64,000 nucleotides of DNA. It comes from Nectonema munidae. Its lineage: Eukaryota > Nematomorpha > Nectonematoida > Nectonematidae. Positions 1-10,625 of the stretch are shown here, piece by piece (the stretch's first letter is position 1; every line of letters starts with the position of its first letter). The notes beneath the pieces are model-generated. The model made no database searches. It saw only the letters and a list, made by a program, of their open reading frames with translations, and was not told the origin of the DNA. The position numbers were made by a program, and so were the translations under genes. The DNA lies in the NCBI GenBank assembly GCA_030549495.1, contig JAUIRK010000005.1, forward strand, positions 1 to 64,000, in the 5' to 3' direction.

Positions 1-200
1 TTTTTCAATGACTTTAAATATAAATCGTCTGCGTTTTTTTAGATATCGTCTGCTTTGCTTGGCCTTAACCCATTTAAGACCAAGCAAAGCAGACGATATC
101 TAAAAAAACGCAGACGATTTATATTCAAAGACATTAAAAAAAGCAGACGAAGATGAAATTACTTATGTTCCAAAATAGGAACATTAGTCGTAAATGGTAA
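1..200. repeat. Head-to-head pair of TTAA/CCCATTTA MITEs (left one cut by window edge)
   Basis: Bases 1-62 are a near-perfect inverted copy of 80-141, with about three mismatches. The right-hand copy begins with TTAA (65-68) followed by CCCATTTAAGACC and ends near 197 in TAAATGG, and it matches the complete 130-bp copy at 38267-38396. Its right TTAA is decayed. The left-hand copy is inverted and truncated. The arrangement forms a long potential hairpin. The family is non-autonomous and no coding capacity is visible. The TTAA flank and CCC end suggest piggyBac-type mobilisation, which is inference. Confidence 0.75.
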
Positions 201-1320
201 TATCAGTATATTTAGACGTCAAATTGACACGCTTCCAAAAAACCACTATATATACTAACTTATCAGCCGTTCCACGTGTACATCAGGTTAGGGAATTAAC
301 ACTTGAATTTAATGATTTGTGACACCTTCAGAAAGGATATCAAGCATGCAGGGATAACAGTCATCACTTGTCTCTTGTAGCTTTTGCTTTTCACTTTGTC
401 AAAGAAATGCCTGCAGAGTGAGTTCCATTCTTTCATTTCGCAGGCCCTCTAGTAGGCAATAGGCTTGACCCGCGGGAGTCGGAACAACAACTGATTTGAA
501 CTGAAATCAATAAAAGTATTTGTGTAGCAAATCAACTATTGTTTAAAATATACAATCAGTGAGTATATAAATATGCAAACTCACGTATCTGAATAAGGCC
601 GGGAACACGCTAATTGTTTCGGATAGGACCATGTCAAAAATCGAATTCAATGCTGGGCCATATTTTCTATTAGGAGGAAGAAGAGAGACTTCAAAAAGGT
701 CATTTTTGTTTGAGGTCTAAGAGAAATTACAATACAAAGTGGAAAGGGAAAAGTTTGAAAGCTCAGTTACGTCAGATTTTGTTTGGGCCGCATGTTGATT
801 GTTCTCATATGCGAGTTTCGGATTCGCATACCACGTGTCACTCAAGTCCACTTTCACTTTTTTTTTTCATTACTAAGTAATATACAAGTCAAATTTTATT
901 AAGCATAAAGAGTCTACGTACAACCATAACAAAATTTCAATCCTATGAAATACACATTTAGCTTCTGTTTTGCAAGTCAAGAAGCAAAGCTGCTTTGCAT
1001 CAAGTGCGTATAAAAGTATATGCATTTCTCTTTACATGCACGAAGATTATTATTCGTTAAAAATGTAGTTCCGTGAAATTGATGGCTTTTTAGCATGAAT
1101 TTTTTGTTAAATGCAATTTAATCCATCATTTTTTAGTCCAATTCACTCCAATCCTTCATTTTAATTGGGATTTTTGTATCATAGACATTTTTATGATAAA
1201 TGCCTGTTTTTAACATTTTTGGATAATAAAAACTGTATATTTTGTGCTTTTTTAGTTGAATCCACTTGAATTAATTGTTTAATTGACATGGAGCTGATCA
1301 AGTGGAAAAAAGTTTTTGTA
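201..1320. other. Intergenic, no recognisable gene
   Basis: AT-rich sequence without a convincing ORF, RNA gene or repeat. It has a mildly higher GC content near 440-500. I see nothing to annotate. Confidence 0.4.
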
Positions 1321-1464
1321 AAATTCATCAATGCATCTGCGCACTAAAAATGTGTCTAACAAGAGAATCATCAGGCTTTTGGGGCGCAGAAAATTCAGAA
1401 TCAAAAATGGCGAGATTGAAATACTGACTTCTAAGAATTATTTTGAAGAAGGCAAAAAATTGGG

Positions 1465-1893
1465 GTGATTGGAAAGACGTACTTGAAAAAAGTGAAGGAT
1501 TTTGACTTGACACCTCGGAGCACCAAAGAAAAGAAGGGAGAAAAAGAAGAGTCGATGGAAATGGAAGATGCGCCTCTGGAAATGGATTCGTACGAAGAGA
1601 AGATAAAGGCACCGAGTGAGTCCCAGCACAAACTCAAAACGCTCATTCTGAAGAGTTTGAAAAAGAAGTTACGTCGCGCGAAAAAGCTGAAGCAGATGGA
1701 AGAAAGAAGAGACCAGGAACTTGAGGTTGAGAAAAAGAACTCTTTTAATAATAAAGAGGAAATGAAAGCAGGCAGGGCGAAGGAGGCGGATACAGAAAAG
1801 AAAGAAGTGAATCCAGTCATATTCCAAAGACCCAAATCAAAACTCGGCTCCTACAACTACAAACGCTTGAAGTACGGCTTTTCCCTCAACTGA
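1465..1893 (+). CDS. Charged hypothetical protein, possibly a last exon
   Basis: The open frame of about 142 codons ends at the TGA at 1891-1893 and has no ATG at its left edge; it opens with GTG. A stop lies in frame at 1444-1446. The product is very rich in Lys and Glu, with a basic coiled-coil-like stretch (KSLKKKLRRAKKLKQMEERR) in the middle and a more ordered tail ending RLKYGFSLN. The composition resembles small nucleolar or nuclear proteins, but I do not recognise the family. Just upstream (about 1363-1466) another frame reads as plausible protein and ends at a TGA overlapping this start. This could therefore be a broken gene or the terminal exon of a spliced one. A CA repeat follows the stop. 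Confidence 0.35.
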   Translation: MIGKTYLKKVKDFDLTPRSTKEKKGEKEESMEMEDAPLEMDSYEEKIKAPSESQHKLKTLILKSLKKKLRRAKKLKQMEERRDQELEVEKKNSFNNKEEMKAGRAKEADTEKKEVNPVIFQRPKSKLGSYNYKRLKYGFSLN

Positions 1894-2189
1894 AAAGAAG
1901 CATTTATCCCCACACACACACACAGGCGACCTTCAAAATTCACCAATGTAGCTAAAGAATGCATACTAGGGTGATGACTTTTGGTATTTTTTTGGAATTT
2001 TTTCTGGTGCATGTCATTTTTGGAGGAGTTTTTACTTATGAATCTAGAAAAGTATTTGAAAATTTTTTTTCTTCAAAAAATGTTACGCCCCCACTATAAA
2101 ACAATTTTTCCTAAACAAATCCTATATTAAAATCATAATAAAAACACATAAACAATTAAAAATAATTTATGAAGTAAAAAATGGATATT

Positions 2190-3790
2190 TGTTTTCTTTT
2201 ATTTAGATTCCATTGTCTTGTGAATTTGCCAAGATGCCATCCAAAATGGATATTGTTTGTCGCTTTAAACATTTAGCTTCTATCGAAAAAGACAAAAGCA
2301 AACGTGCTTCACTAATTTCGGAAGAAATTATTGATCTTTGGAATATCAAAGTGAATTTTCCTTCTTTTGAAATCAAAACAGTGAACCGAAAAGTTAAATG
2401 AAAAATTAAGAAAAAAAGGAAAAGCTGATGAATTAGAAAAAGAATTGTTCGATATCACAAATTGTAAAGGTGTTTGGCTGACAACAGAGGACAAAAATCT
2501 TTATCAACTTCAGATTGAATCTAACGAAAAATCAACAAGACAACTTGCAGACCACTAATCAATTCATCCAAGAGTTTTACAAAAATGCAAAGCCATCTCT
2601 ACAAAACCAGAAGAAAGCTCTTCAATCGAAGTAATTGACAAAAAGGATTTGAGCCCTGAGAGGGATGATGAACGAGAGAAAAGTTTCATTGCCAATGTGA
2701 AAGAAAAAAGCCCGAAAAAGAATAGTAGTTGCAAGCAGGCTACCAACTTACTTACTGCCACAAAAATATCAACTGATCAAGCTCACAAAATTTGTGTTAA
2801 TTTAAAAAATGAAGGAATCTCATTGCCAACACCTTCACAGTCAGGAATACACAAAGCGCTGATAAAGAAAGCAAAAGATATGGAAAAGAGATACAAAGAA
2901 GAACTGAAGAAAGAAAAATGGAGCTTGCACTTTGACGGGAATATCAAGTTGTTGTCCTTAAGAATGAAACAAGGGAGATAAAATTAAAAGTTTTACAACT
3001 AATTGACGGTAAAGCTGAAACAATCACTAAAGGTCTGGTAGAAGTATTGAATGAACACGATCTTTGGAAGTCGATAAAAATGATGGTTTGTGATACAACA
3101 AACGTTAACACTGGAAGAAAAAATGGTGTAGTCAAGAAGTTGCAGACAATTTTTCAAAGTAAGGCAAGTGAAGTTCCACAATTTTTTGGATGCCAGCATC
3201 ACAATTTGGATAGGATTCTCAGACTCATCATTGACCAAGAATTAAAAGAAAGTGCAGTTTCACGGGATATAAATTATTTTTTCAGCCGAGATTTAATTGA
3301 AAACTATAAAGTTTGATTGAAAAGTTTGAAAATGGAGATGAAGAAATGAAAGAAAAGGGGGGTTCGAGAGATGACATGAAATTTTTATTCCATTTGACAA
3401 AAGCCTATCTTTTTTTGGAAGAAAATAAATGGGTTTCTCGAATCAAATTTCAAAAAATACCTCCAATCAGCAATGCCAGGTGGAATCCTAGAGCCATTTT
3501 GGCATTACTTGCTCATTTTCTGATGCGCGAAACGAAAAATGATTTGAAAAATTCTTGTGATTTCATTGTCAACGATTGGACAGAGTTATGTTTTTGAGAA
3601 CAATTTTATAAAGAAAATGGCGGCGGAACTTCGGTGAGAGTTTGAAAAATATCATAAAGCCTTAAATTTGTTCAAAAAATATTGGAGCTTCAAAACCAAC
3701 ACCAATTCACATTCCTAGAAGCAATTAATGCGCAGAGCGAGCTATAAATATGATGCAAATATTCAAAAAAATTGTAAAAAAAGGAAAATT
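2190..3790 (+). mobile_element. Decayed hAT-like DNA transposon transposase
   Basis: Consecutive frames on the plus strand read as pieces of one transposase: 2213-2401, about 2400-2558, 2649-2981, 2950-3316 and 3313-3597, with a further trace to about 3780. The best-preserved part has a first Asp region (WSLHFDG), a second block CDTTNVNTGRKNGV, then a Cys-x-x-His block (GCQHHNLDRIL). This is the RNase-H-fold order typical of hAT-like transposases common in invertebrate genomes. The C-terminal part includes SNARWNPRAILALLAHFL. At least four frame changes or stops separate the pieces, so the copy is dead. I could not find terminal inverted repeats. The exact hAT subgroup is uncertain. Confidence 0.65.
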
Positions 3791-5400
3791 TGCAGTTAAG
3801 ATTTTTATTATCAAATATTCAATTAAAAAACATGCTAAATCATTAATTTATGTTCTTTTAAAAATAAATTCATGGTTTAAAGTGAAATTTGTAGTGTTTC
3901 AGAGGAATGTACTCTTAAAATTTGGCTTAGCGAACCTTCATGTAGTTTTTCCTCTCGGGCGTGAGTTTTTTTCTTTCTTTTTTTGAAAAAAAAACACAGA
4001 AATGTTCCTATCAGACCAAAACTCCACCGGCTGAGGGGTGCACAATAAAAAAAGTCACATAAAAAGTTTGTTCGCTTGCAAGCTAATATCCTATTTTTGC
4101 ATAAAGTCCACCTTAACACTCGAAAAAGCTGGCGATGCTTTTTATTACTCTATATCTTATGTATATGTTTGCATGTATGTTTACCCATGTTTCTTTCTTT
4201 TTATAATAAAATTGATAAAAATACTTGTTATCCTTCGGCCTGATTATCTTGGACTCTAGCTGAGACTCAAGTGTTTCTGAAGCTCCAAATGTCTTTCTTG
4301 TATTATCATCATCTTTATTATTGGAACACGAAAAGCCGTTATTGGGTGTTTCAATACAAGAACGTTTTTAATTCTTAAAAGTCCATTTAAATGATGATGA
4401 CAATTTAAAAGCAAATACACGAAACTTAAAAGAATTACATGTTCAAGCGAAATGTTTTCAAATTAAAGTGAAACGTTTCCAAGTTTTAAGTAGTTTTATT
4501 TTTAAGTTCGACTTGAAAACTAATTTTTTATTAAGTTTGAAGGTATTTGATTTTTGGTTGAGAGAAGATATATATTGAATTACACATCTTTTCCAAATAA
4601 CAGTTCTAAAATAAAAATTTCAGAACTTCAAATTCAACTTTTAAAACTAATTTTTAGCTTTTTTTCAATTAAAAAATGCGAAAATTGTGATATGGATTAG
4701 GTTAATTGCTTTAAAACCGGAATAAATAAAATTAGACTGTTGGATTGTATTGGGAGGTTTGGTGGGGCTAAAAGAACATGCAGTTAGCGCTGAATGAATA
4801 TGATTTTTAATTTATAATTTTCTATAATTAATTATATTTTTTAAGTTTTCAAATCGAACCAAAAAATAAAACAACGTGAAACTTTGAAAAGTTTCACTTG
4901 AACTTGAAAACATTTCACTTGAACTTGTTATGCTATATTTAAAACTAATAATATGGCTCTTGTTTTAAAAATTCGTTAATTCAAATCCTAATATCCGCAG
5001 GGCTTCATTCAAATAAGCAAAAAGTATCGTATCTAAAATGAATGATAAATAAGGTTTATTCTAGTAGAGACACACTAGGCTATCTATATTAACTATATCT
5101 AATATAGATGGACTTTAACCAACTCTATATAAATAAATTCCATCATCACATCATATAAAAGTTTACAAAAAAGATATATAGACCAATTAAAATACGCTAG
5201 CATCTGTCTATGTGTGTGTGTCTGCTGCTTGAAGCATTCTGATTGAATAAAATTATTTATATGTTTGTGGGTATTTTTATATGGTCTGATGAGTTGCTTT
5301 AATCGTGTTGTATGTAACTTTAAAACGACTCTATATACATGAATCAGACAATTAAAAAATACACACAAAACATATAAGACCAATTATATGCACACTAGTT
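3791..5400. other. Intergenic, AT-rich, with one inverted repeat
   Basis: No credible gene. The sequences at 4442-4484 and about 4884-4925 are imperfect inverted repeats of roughly 42 bp, both containing a GTTCAAG-GAAATGTTTTC-type core. The right arm carries a direct duplication of TTTCACTTGAACTTG. This may be a degraded fold-back element. Confidence 0.4.
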
Positions 5401-5428
5401 TTTCATTGGTTTTTAATTTTTTCGTAGC

Positions 5429-5436
5429 TATAAATA
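5429..5436 (+). promoter_or_regulatory. TATA box of the 639-aa repeat-protein gene
   Basis: TATAAATA lies 58 bp before the start codon at 5494. The spacing allows a transcription start about 30 bp downstream and a short 5' UTR. It is a sequence match only. Confidence 0.5.
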
Positions 5437-5493
5437 TTAACTCACAAAGTTTTTGATTCATTATTACAATTGTAATATAAAGACGTAACCACA

Positions 5494-7413
5494 ATGGGTT
5501 CTAATAAAAGAAACAATTTTTTCTCAAATAATGGTAATGTAACAAGCCATGACCTTTATGACTACAATAAAAAAGGCTCTTTTAAAACTTTCAATACAAA
5601 TCACCACATTTATAACAACAACCCTCAAGGTTATTCTAATAATTTTTTCCCAAATAATGGTAATGTAACAAGCAATGATATTTATAACTACAATAAGAAA
5701 GGCTCTTTAAAAACGTTCAATACAAATTATAACAACAACCCTCAAGGTTATTCTAATAATTTTTTCCCAAATAATGGTAATGTAACAAGCTATGACCTTT
5801 ATGACTACAATAAGAAAGGCTCTTTTAAAACTTTCAATACAAATCACCACCTTTATAACAACAACCACCAAGGTTATTCCAATAATTTTTTCCCAAATAA
5901 TGGTAATGTAACAAGCAATGATATTTATAACTACAATAAGAAAGGCTCTTTTAAAACGTTCAATACAAATTATAACAACCACCAGGGTTATTCCAATAAT
6001 TTTTTCCCAAATAATGGTAATGTAACAAGCCATGACCTTTATGACTACAATAAGAAAGGCTCTTTTAAAACTTTCAATACAAATCACCACATTTATAACA
6101 ACAACCCTCAAGGTTATTCTAATAATTTTTTCCCAAATAATGGTAATGTAACAAGCCATGATATTTATAACTACAATAAGAAAGGCTCTTTTAAAACGTT
6201 CAATACAAATTATAACAACAACCAGCAAGGTTATTCCAATAATTTTTTCCCAAATAATGGTAATGTAACAAGCCATGACTTTTATGACTACAATAAGAAA
6301 GGCTCTTCTAAAAGTTTTTATACAAATCATCCTATATTTAAAAACCATCATATTTATAACCAGAATAAAAGAAAGAAGGATAACGAAACAATAACAAATA
6401 TATTTCCCAATAAAAATTCTGTTGTATTCGATATTGAAATAATAGAAAAACCATTTAACAAAACCATAGCTAAAATCGATAAAAATTTTGGAGGCTGTAG
6501 AAGTGCTGTAGAAAGGAAAGAATTAACTGAAAATAAATCCGTTAATGCTGGAAAAGGCAAAGCAAAGGGTAGAGTAAAGAATGAGTTGAAAGAAAAAAAA
6601 CGTCCAAAAATAGCAAATTTTGATGAAGTGAATGGAAAACACGAAGTAAATTTTCAAAAAATAGGAAAAAAGTCTGAAATAGAAAAAATAGAAGTACAAC
6701 ATATACGCGAAAATAAGAAAATTGAAGTTAACACACCAAATGAAATGTGTGGACTATACTTGCAAGAAGAAAAACAAAAAAAGGATGCTGATGTAGATGT
6801 GGAAAAAGAAAAAGCAAATAAAAAATTTACAGAAGGACTCGAACAATTTCAAAATATGAGTAAGTTCTGGAAAATTGTGCTTGACAAAATGCTGGAAGGA
6901 TTGTCTGAAGAGGAGGAGATACAAAAGAAAAAAGATGAGCAAAGAGATGTAGGTAAATGTGTTGTTGATGAAAAAGAATTGACTGAAAATAAATCCCTTA
7001 ATGCTGGAAAAGACAATGAAAAGTTTATTGTAAAGAATGAGTTAAAAGAAAAAAAACGTCCAATAATAGCTAACTTTGATGAAGTGAATGGAAAACACCA
7101 AGTAAATTTTCAAAAAACAGGAAAAAAGTGTGAAATAGAAAAAATAGAAGTACAACATATACGCGAACATATGAAAATTGAAGTTAACACACCAAATGAA
7201 ATGTGTGGACTATACTCGCAAGAAGAAAAACAAAAAAACGCCGCTGATGTAGATATGGAAAAAGAAAAAGTAAATAAAAAATTTACAGAAAGACTGCAAG
7301 AATTTCAAAATATGAGTAAGTTCTGGCAAATTCAGCTTGACAAAATGCTTGTTTTTCAAGCTGAAACAAAGAAGATGATAACAAAATTCTTACATAAAAA
7401 AGAGGACTTCTAG
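5494..7413 (+). CDS. Asn-rich tandem-repeat protein, 639 aa, unknown function
   Basis: Intact ORF from ATG to TAG. Residues 1 to about 285 consist of seven tandem units built on NNFFPNNGNVTSxDxYxYNKK followed by GSFKTFNTN and a QGYS tail. Two unit types alternate: a longer one (HDLYDYNKK...NHHIYNNN) and a shorter one (NDIYNYNKK...NYNNN), so the true period is a dimer of about 81 residues. Residues ~339-490 and ~491-635 are two copies of a Lys/Glu-rich segment (KELTENKS...ANFDEVNGKH...IEVQHIRE...NEMCGLY...FQNMSKFW...LDKML), each about 155 residues. No signal peptide or membrane helix is visible. The architecture suggests a low-complexity or scaffold-like protein, but I recognise no family. The final ~19 codons are the first unit of the 93-bp minisatellite that follows. 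A TATA box precedes it. Confidence 0.7.
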   Translation: MGSNKRNNFFSNNGNVTSHDLYDYNKKGSFKTFNTNHHIYNNNPQGYSNNFFPNNGNVTSNDIYNYNKKGSLKTFNTNYNNNPQGYSNNFFPNNGNVTSYDLYDYNKKGSFKTFNTNHHLYNNNHQGYSNNFFPNNGNVTSNDIYNYNKKGSFKTFNTNYNNHQGYSNNFFPNNGNVTSHDLYDYNKKGSFKTFNTNHHIYNNNPQGYSNNFFPNNGNVTSHDIYNYNKKGSFKTFNTNYNNNQQGYSNNFFPNNGNVTSHDFYDYNKKGSSKSFYTNHPIFKNHHIYNQNKRKKDNETITNIFPNKNSVVFDIEIIEKPFNKTIAKIDKNFGGCRSAVERKELTENKSVNAGKGKAKGRVKNELKEKKRPKIANFDEVNGKHEVNFQKIGKKSEIEKIEVQHIRENKKIEVNTPNEMCGLYLQEEKQKKDADVDVEKEKANKKFTEGLEQFQNMSKFWKIVLDKMLEGLSEEEEIQKKKDEQRDVGKCVVDEKELTENKSLNAGKDNEKFIVKNELKEKKRPIIANFDEVNGKHQVNFQKTGKKCEIEKIEVQHIREHMKIEVNTPNEMCGLYSQEEKQKNAADVDMEKEKVNKKFTERLQEFQNMSKFWQIQLDKMLVFQAETKKMITKFLHKKEDF

Positions 7414-9047
7414 AGCCATATGGCTGAGGTGGGTGGGTGGGGATCCAAGCTGTAACAAGGAAGATGATAACAAAATCCTTAGATAAAAAAGACGATTGGA
7501 TCCTAGAGCCATATGGCTGAGGTGGGTGGGTGGGGATCCAAGCTGAAACAAGGAAGATGATAACAAAATCCTTATATAAAAAAGACGATTGGATCCTAGA
7601 GCCATATGGCTGAGGTGGGTGGGTGGGGATCCAAGCTGAAACAAGGAAGATGATAACAAAATCCTTATATAAAAAAGACGATTGGATCCTAGAGCCATAT
7701 GGCTGAGGTGGGTGGGTGGGGATCCAAGCTGAAACAAGGAAGATGATAACAAAATCCTTATATAAAAAAGACGATTGGATCCTAGAGCCATATGGCTGAG
7801 GTGGGTGGGTGGGGATCCAAGCTGAAACAAGGAAGATGATAACAAAATCCTTATATAAAAAAGACGATTGGATCCTAGAGCCATATGGCTGAGGTGGGTG
7901 GGTGGGGATCCAAGCTGAAACAAGGAAGATGATAACAAAATCCTTATATAAAAAAGACGATTGGATCCTAGAGCCATATGGCTGAGGTGGGTGGGTGGGG
8001 ATCCAAGCTGAAACAAGGAAGATGATAACAAAATCCTTATATAAAAAAGACGATTGGATCCTAGAGCCATATGGCTGAGGTGGGTGGGTGGGGATCCAAG
8101 CTGAAACAAGGAAGATGATAACAAAATCCTTATATAAAAAAGACGATTGGATCCTAGAGCCATATGGCTGAGGTGGGTGGGTGGGGATCCAAGCTGAAAC
8201 AAGGAAGATGATAACAAAATCCTTATATAAAAAGACGATTGGATCCTAGAGCCATATGGCTGAGGTGGGTGGGTGGGGATCCAAGCTGAAACAAGGAAGA
8301 TGATAACAAAATCCTTATATAAAAAAGACGATTGGATCCTAGAGCCATATGGCTGAGGTGGGTGGGTGGGGATCCAAGCTGAAACAAGGAAGATGATAAC
8401 AAAATCCTTATATAAAAAAGACGATTGGATCCTAGAGCCATATGGCTGAGGTGGGTGGGTGGGGATCCAAGCTGAAACAAGGAAGATGATAACAAAATCC
8501 TTATATAAAAAAGACGATTGGATCCTAGAGCCATATGGCTGAGGTGGGTGGGTGGGGATCCAAGCTGAAACAAGGAAGATGATAACAAAATCCTTATATA
8601 AAAAAGACGATTGGATCCTAGAGCCATATGGCTGAGGTGGGTGGGTGGGGATCCAAGCTGAAACAAGGAAGATGATAACAAAATCCTTACATAAAAAAGA
8701 CGACTGGATCCTAGAGCCATATGGCTGAGGTGGGTGGGTGGGGATCCAAGATGAAACAAGGAAGATGATAACAAAATCCTTACATAAAAAAGACGACTGG
8801 ATCCTAGAGCCATATGGCTGAGGTGGGCGGGTGGGGGTCCAAGCTGAAACAAAGAAGATGATAACAAAATCTTACATAAAAAAGACGACTGGATCCTAGA
8901 GCCATATGGCTGAGGTGGGTGGGTGGGGATCCAAGCTGAAACAAGGAAGATGATAACAAAATCCTTACATAAAAAGACGATTGGATCCTAGAGCCATATG
9001 ATTGTTGTGTTTGGCGATCCAAGCTGAAACAAAGAAGATGATTTCAA
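7357..9047. repeat. 93-bp minisatellite seeded by the end of the repeat-protein gene
   Basis: About 18 head-to-tail units of 93 bp; for example, successive GGATCCAAG sites lie at 7441 and 7534. Each unit contains the last codons of the upstream gene (Gln-Ala-Glu-Thr...), the bases around its stop, a 12-bp palindrome AGCCATATGGCT, and a G-rich block GGTGGGTGGGTGGGG. The first unit (89 bp, 7357-7445) is the gene's own 3' end and is among the most divergent. The last three to four units (from about 8690) carry shared variants (TTACATAAA, GACTGG). The central units are almost identical, indicating recent homogenisation. The period is divisible by three, so long reverse-strand frames stay open by arithmetic. 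Confidence 0.9.
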
Positions 9048-9717
9048 AATGACGAAAGAACTAAAAATATGAATACTACACAAATAGCAACCAAATAAAG
9101 AATTAGAAAAATCTAAGAAGAACGTTAGAAAACAGGCATAAACATATGTGAGATTCGGAAAACAAAATAAGGAGATAAATAATAATTAGTAGTCGTAGCG
9201 AAACAGGCAACAATGAGTGTGAGATTTCTGGCTCACATGATACCCCCGCCTTTGCGCGGATAATACCAATTTGGGGGGACCTGTATTCCAGATAAAGTAT
9301 TTTAAAATGTATTTATACATACACATACCTGCAGGTAGGCTTGGAATAAAAAACAAAAATCACATTCTCTGAAATACACATGTAAAATGCTGTTTATGAC
9401 TGTTTTTGATTGATTTTCAAAAAAAATAAGCATAACGATGTTCTGTTGTTTATTTCGTTTGAAAATCAACCAAAACCTGACAAAAAGGAGAATCGTTAAT
9501 TCAATAGAGGTAATATTTTTTGATGAAAATCAATCAAATTTTTTAGTATAAAGAAATTTAAAATAGCTACTTACATCAAAATTCTTTTTATCAACTATAT
9601 TTATAACTAGCGGGTCAGGTGCTCGTTTCGATCTTAATTTACCAACACTCTACCAACGATCCTATGTTTCGAGCGAAGCGAGAATCTACCACGCGACCGG
9701 CTAGTAACAGAATAAAT
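9048..9717. other. Intergenic, no gene; weak traces of the second element repeat
   Basis: No ORF of note. The stretch 9395-9550 contains GATTGATTTTCAAAA and GAAAATCAATCAAA-like motifs, which recall the ~150-bp second repeat of the TTAA satellite element (see 44870-45740). Bases 9607-9706 contain a GC-richer block with loosely inverted ends (ACTAGCGGGTC ... GACCGGCTAGT). Neither is conclusive. Confidence 0.3.
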
Positions 9718-10620
9718 ACATAGTTAGTTAGTTAGTTTATTTTTCAAAGGTAACAAGGAAAAAAAATATATAGAGCAAATTGCTTAATGCAAAAATATGG
9801 TAAATTGTGAACATTTACAAAAGGAGATAATATGTATCATAATAAAATATTGCTTTTGAAGGTCAATACCAAAGGCCAAGTTAGCCGCTGGCAGATGTCA
9901 CCTGCTTGTGAGATTTCTATAATCTTGGGAATTTTATGAGACGAGCTGTTCAAGATGAAGTCATACTTTTTCTGCAGGCATGACAGTTGGAAATTGAACA
10001 ATTGTTGATTCTTGAGTAAGAGTTGATGAAATAGGACATCATCATCTTTGGAAATTTTTTCATATTCAAAAAGGCATCAGAAACAAAAGACATTTGATTG
10101 GAGTTGAATAGTGTTGAAATTTTGAATGCAAATGCTTGCTTTGATTTTGTGTAGTTATAGTAAGGGAGCATCATGTGAGTCATAAAGCGAGGAGATGTTC
10201 TTTCCTTTTCTGAGTTAAAAGCGATGAAGTCGTTGAAAGTGAATGGAAGCTGCCATGCAAGAATTTATATAGGTAGGTGTAGGCACTATGGACAATGTAT
10301 CCATAGTAAATATACATAAATGTTTTTGAACTTCAACAGAGTGTATTGAATAAATATGTTGTTTGTGTGGGAGAGGGGAGGAAGATTGAAAATTACTCTC
10401 AATATCTTTTTTTGTAGTGTAAAAAGCATCGTGTTTTTTGAGTGACCCCAGTTGAAGACACTGTACTTTAGATGAGGAAGGAACAAACTATTATACATGG
10501 TGAGCATTGTATTGATTGGGAAAAACTTTTTGGCTTGTCTCATCACACTAGAAATATAAGCTAGTTTGTGGCATACATGTGAAAAATGGCGATGCCAAGT
10601 CAGATCACTTGATACGATCC
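9718..10620 (-). mobile_element. 5'-truncated Jockey-like LINE, C-terminal RT fragment
   Basis: The minus-strand frame at 10286-10546 reads MRQAKKFFPINTMLTMYNSL, then HLKYSVFNWGHSKN and LQKKILRVIFNLPP. This is the block just after the reverse-transcriptase catalytic core of Jockey/CR1-type LINEs. It is closely similar to the matching part of the LINE at 46397-50049 (NLLNWGHSNPYN...LQKKVIRLIFN). The minus-strand 3' end carries AAATAAA followed by a (CTAA)n tail at about 9719-9740, a normal LINE 3' feature. The frame at 9950-10183 is the decayed distal coding part. The 5' side stops at about 10620 against the satellite element, so only the last ~0.9 kb survives. Confidence 0.7.
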
Positions 10621-10625
10621 CCTCG

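Noticed and set aside
5707-6351. Minus-strand 214-codon ORF opposite the Asn-rich repeat gene
   Set aside because: It is the antisense of the tandem repeats, hydrophobic because AAT/AAC codons read as Ile/Val in reverse. The plus-strand gene explains it.
7390-8867. Long minus-strand ORFs (275 and 214 codons) of 31-residue repeats across the minisatellite
   Set aside because: The 93-bp period is divisible by three and the unit lacks a stop in one reverse frame, so the frame stays open automatically. There is no independent coding evidence, and the unit derives from the plus-strand gene's 3' end.
9607-9706. Possible Helitron 3' end (GC-richer block ending in CTAG)
   Set aside because: The hairpin is weak, there is no clear CTRR-AT junction, and no Helitron body or second copy is in the window.
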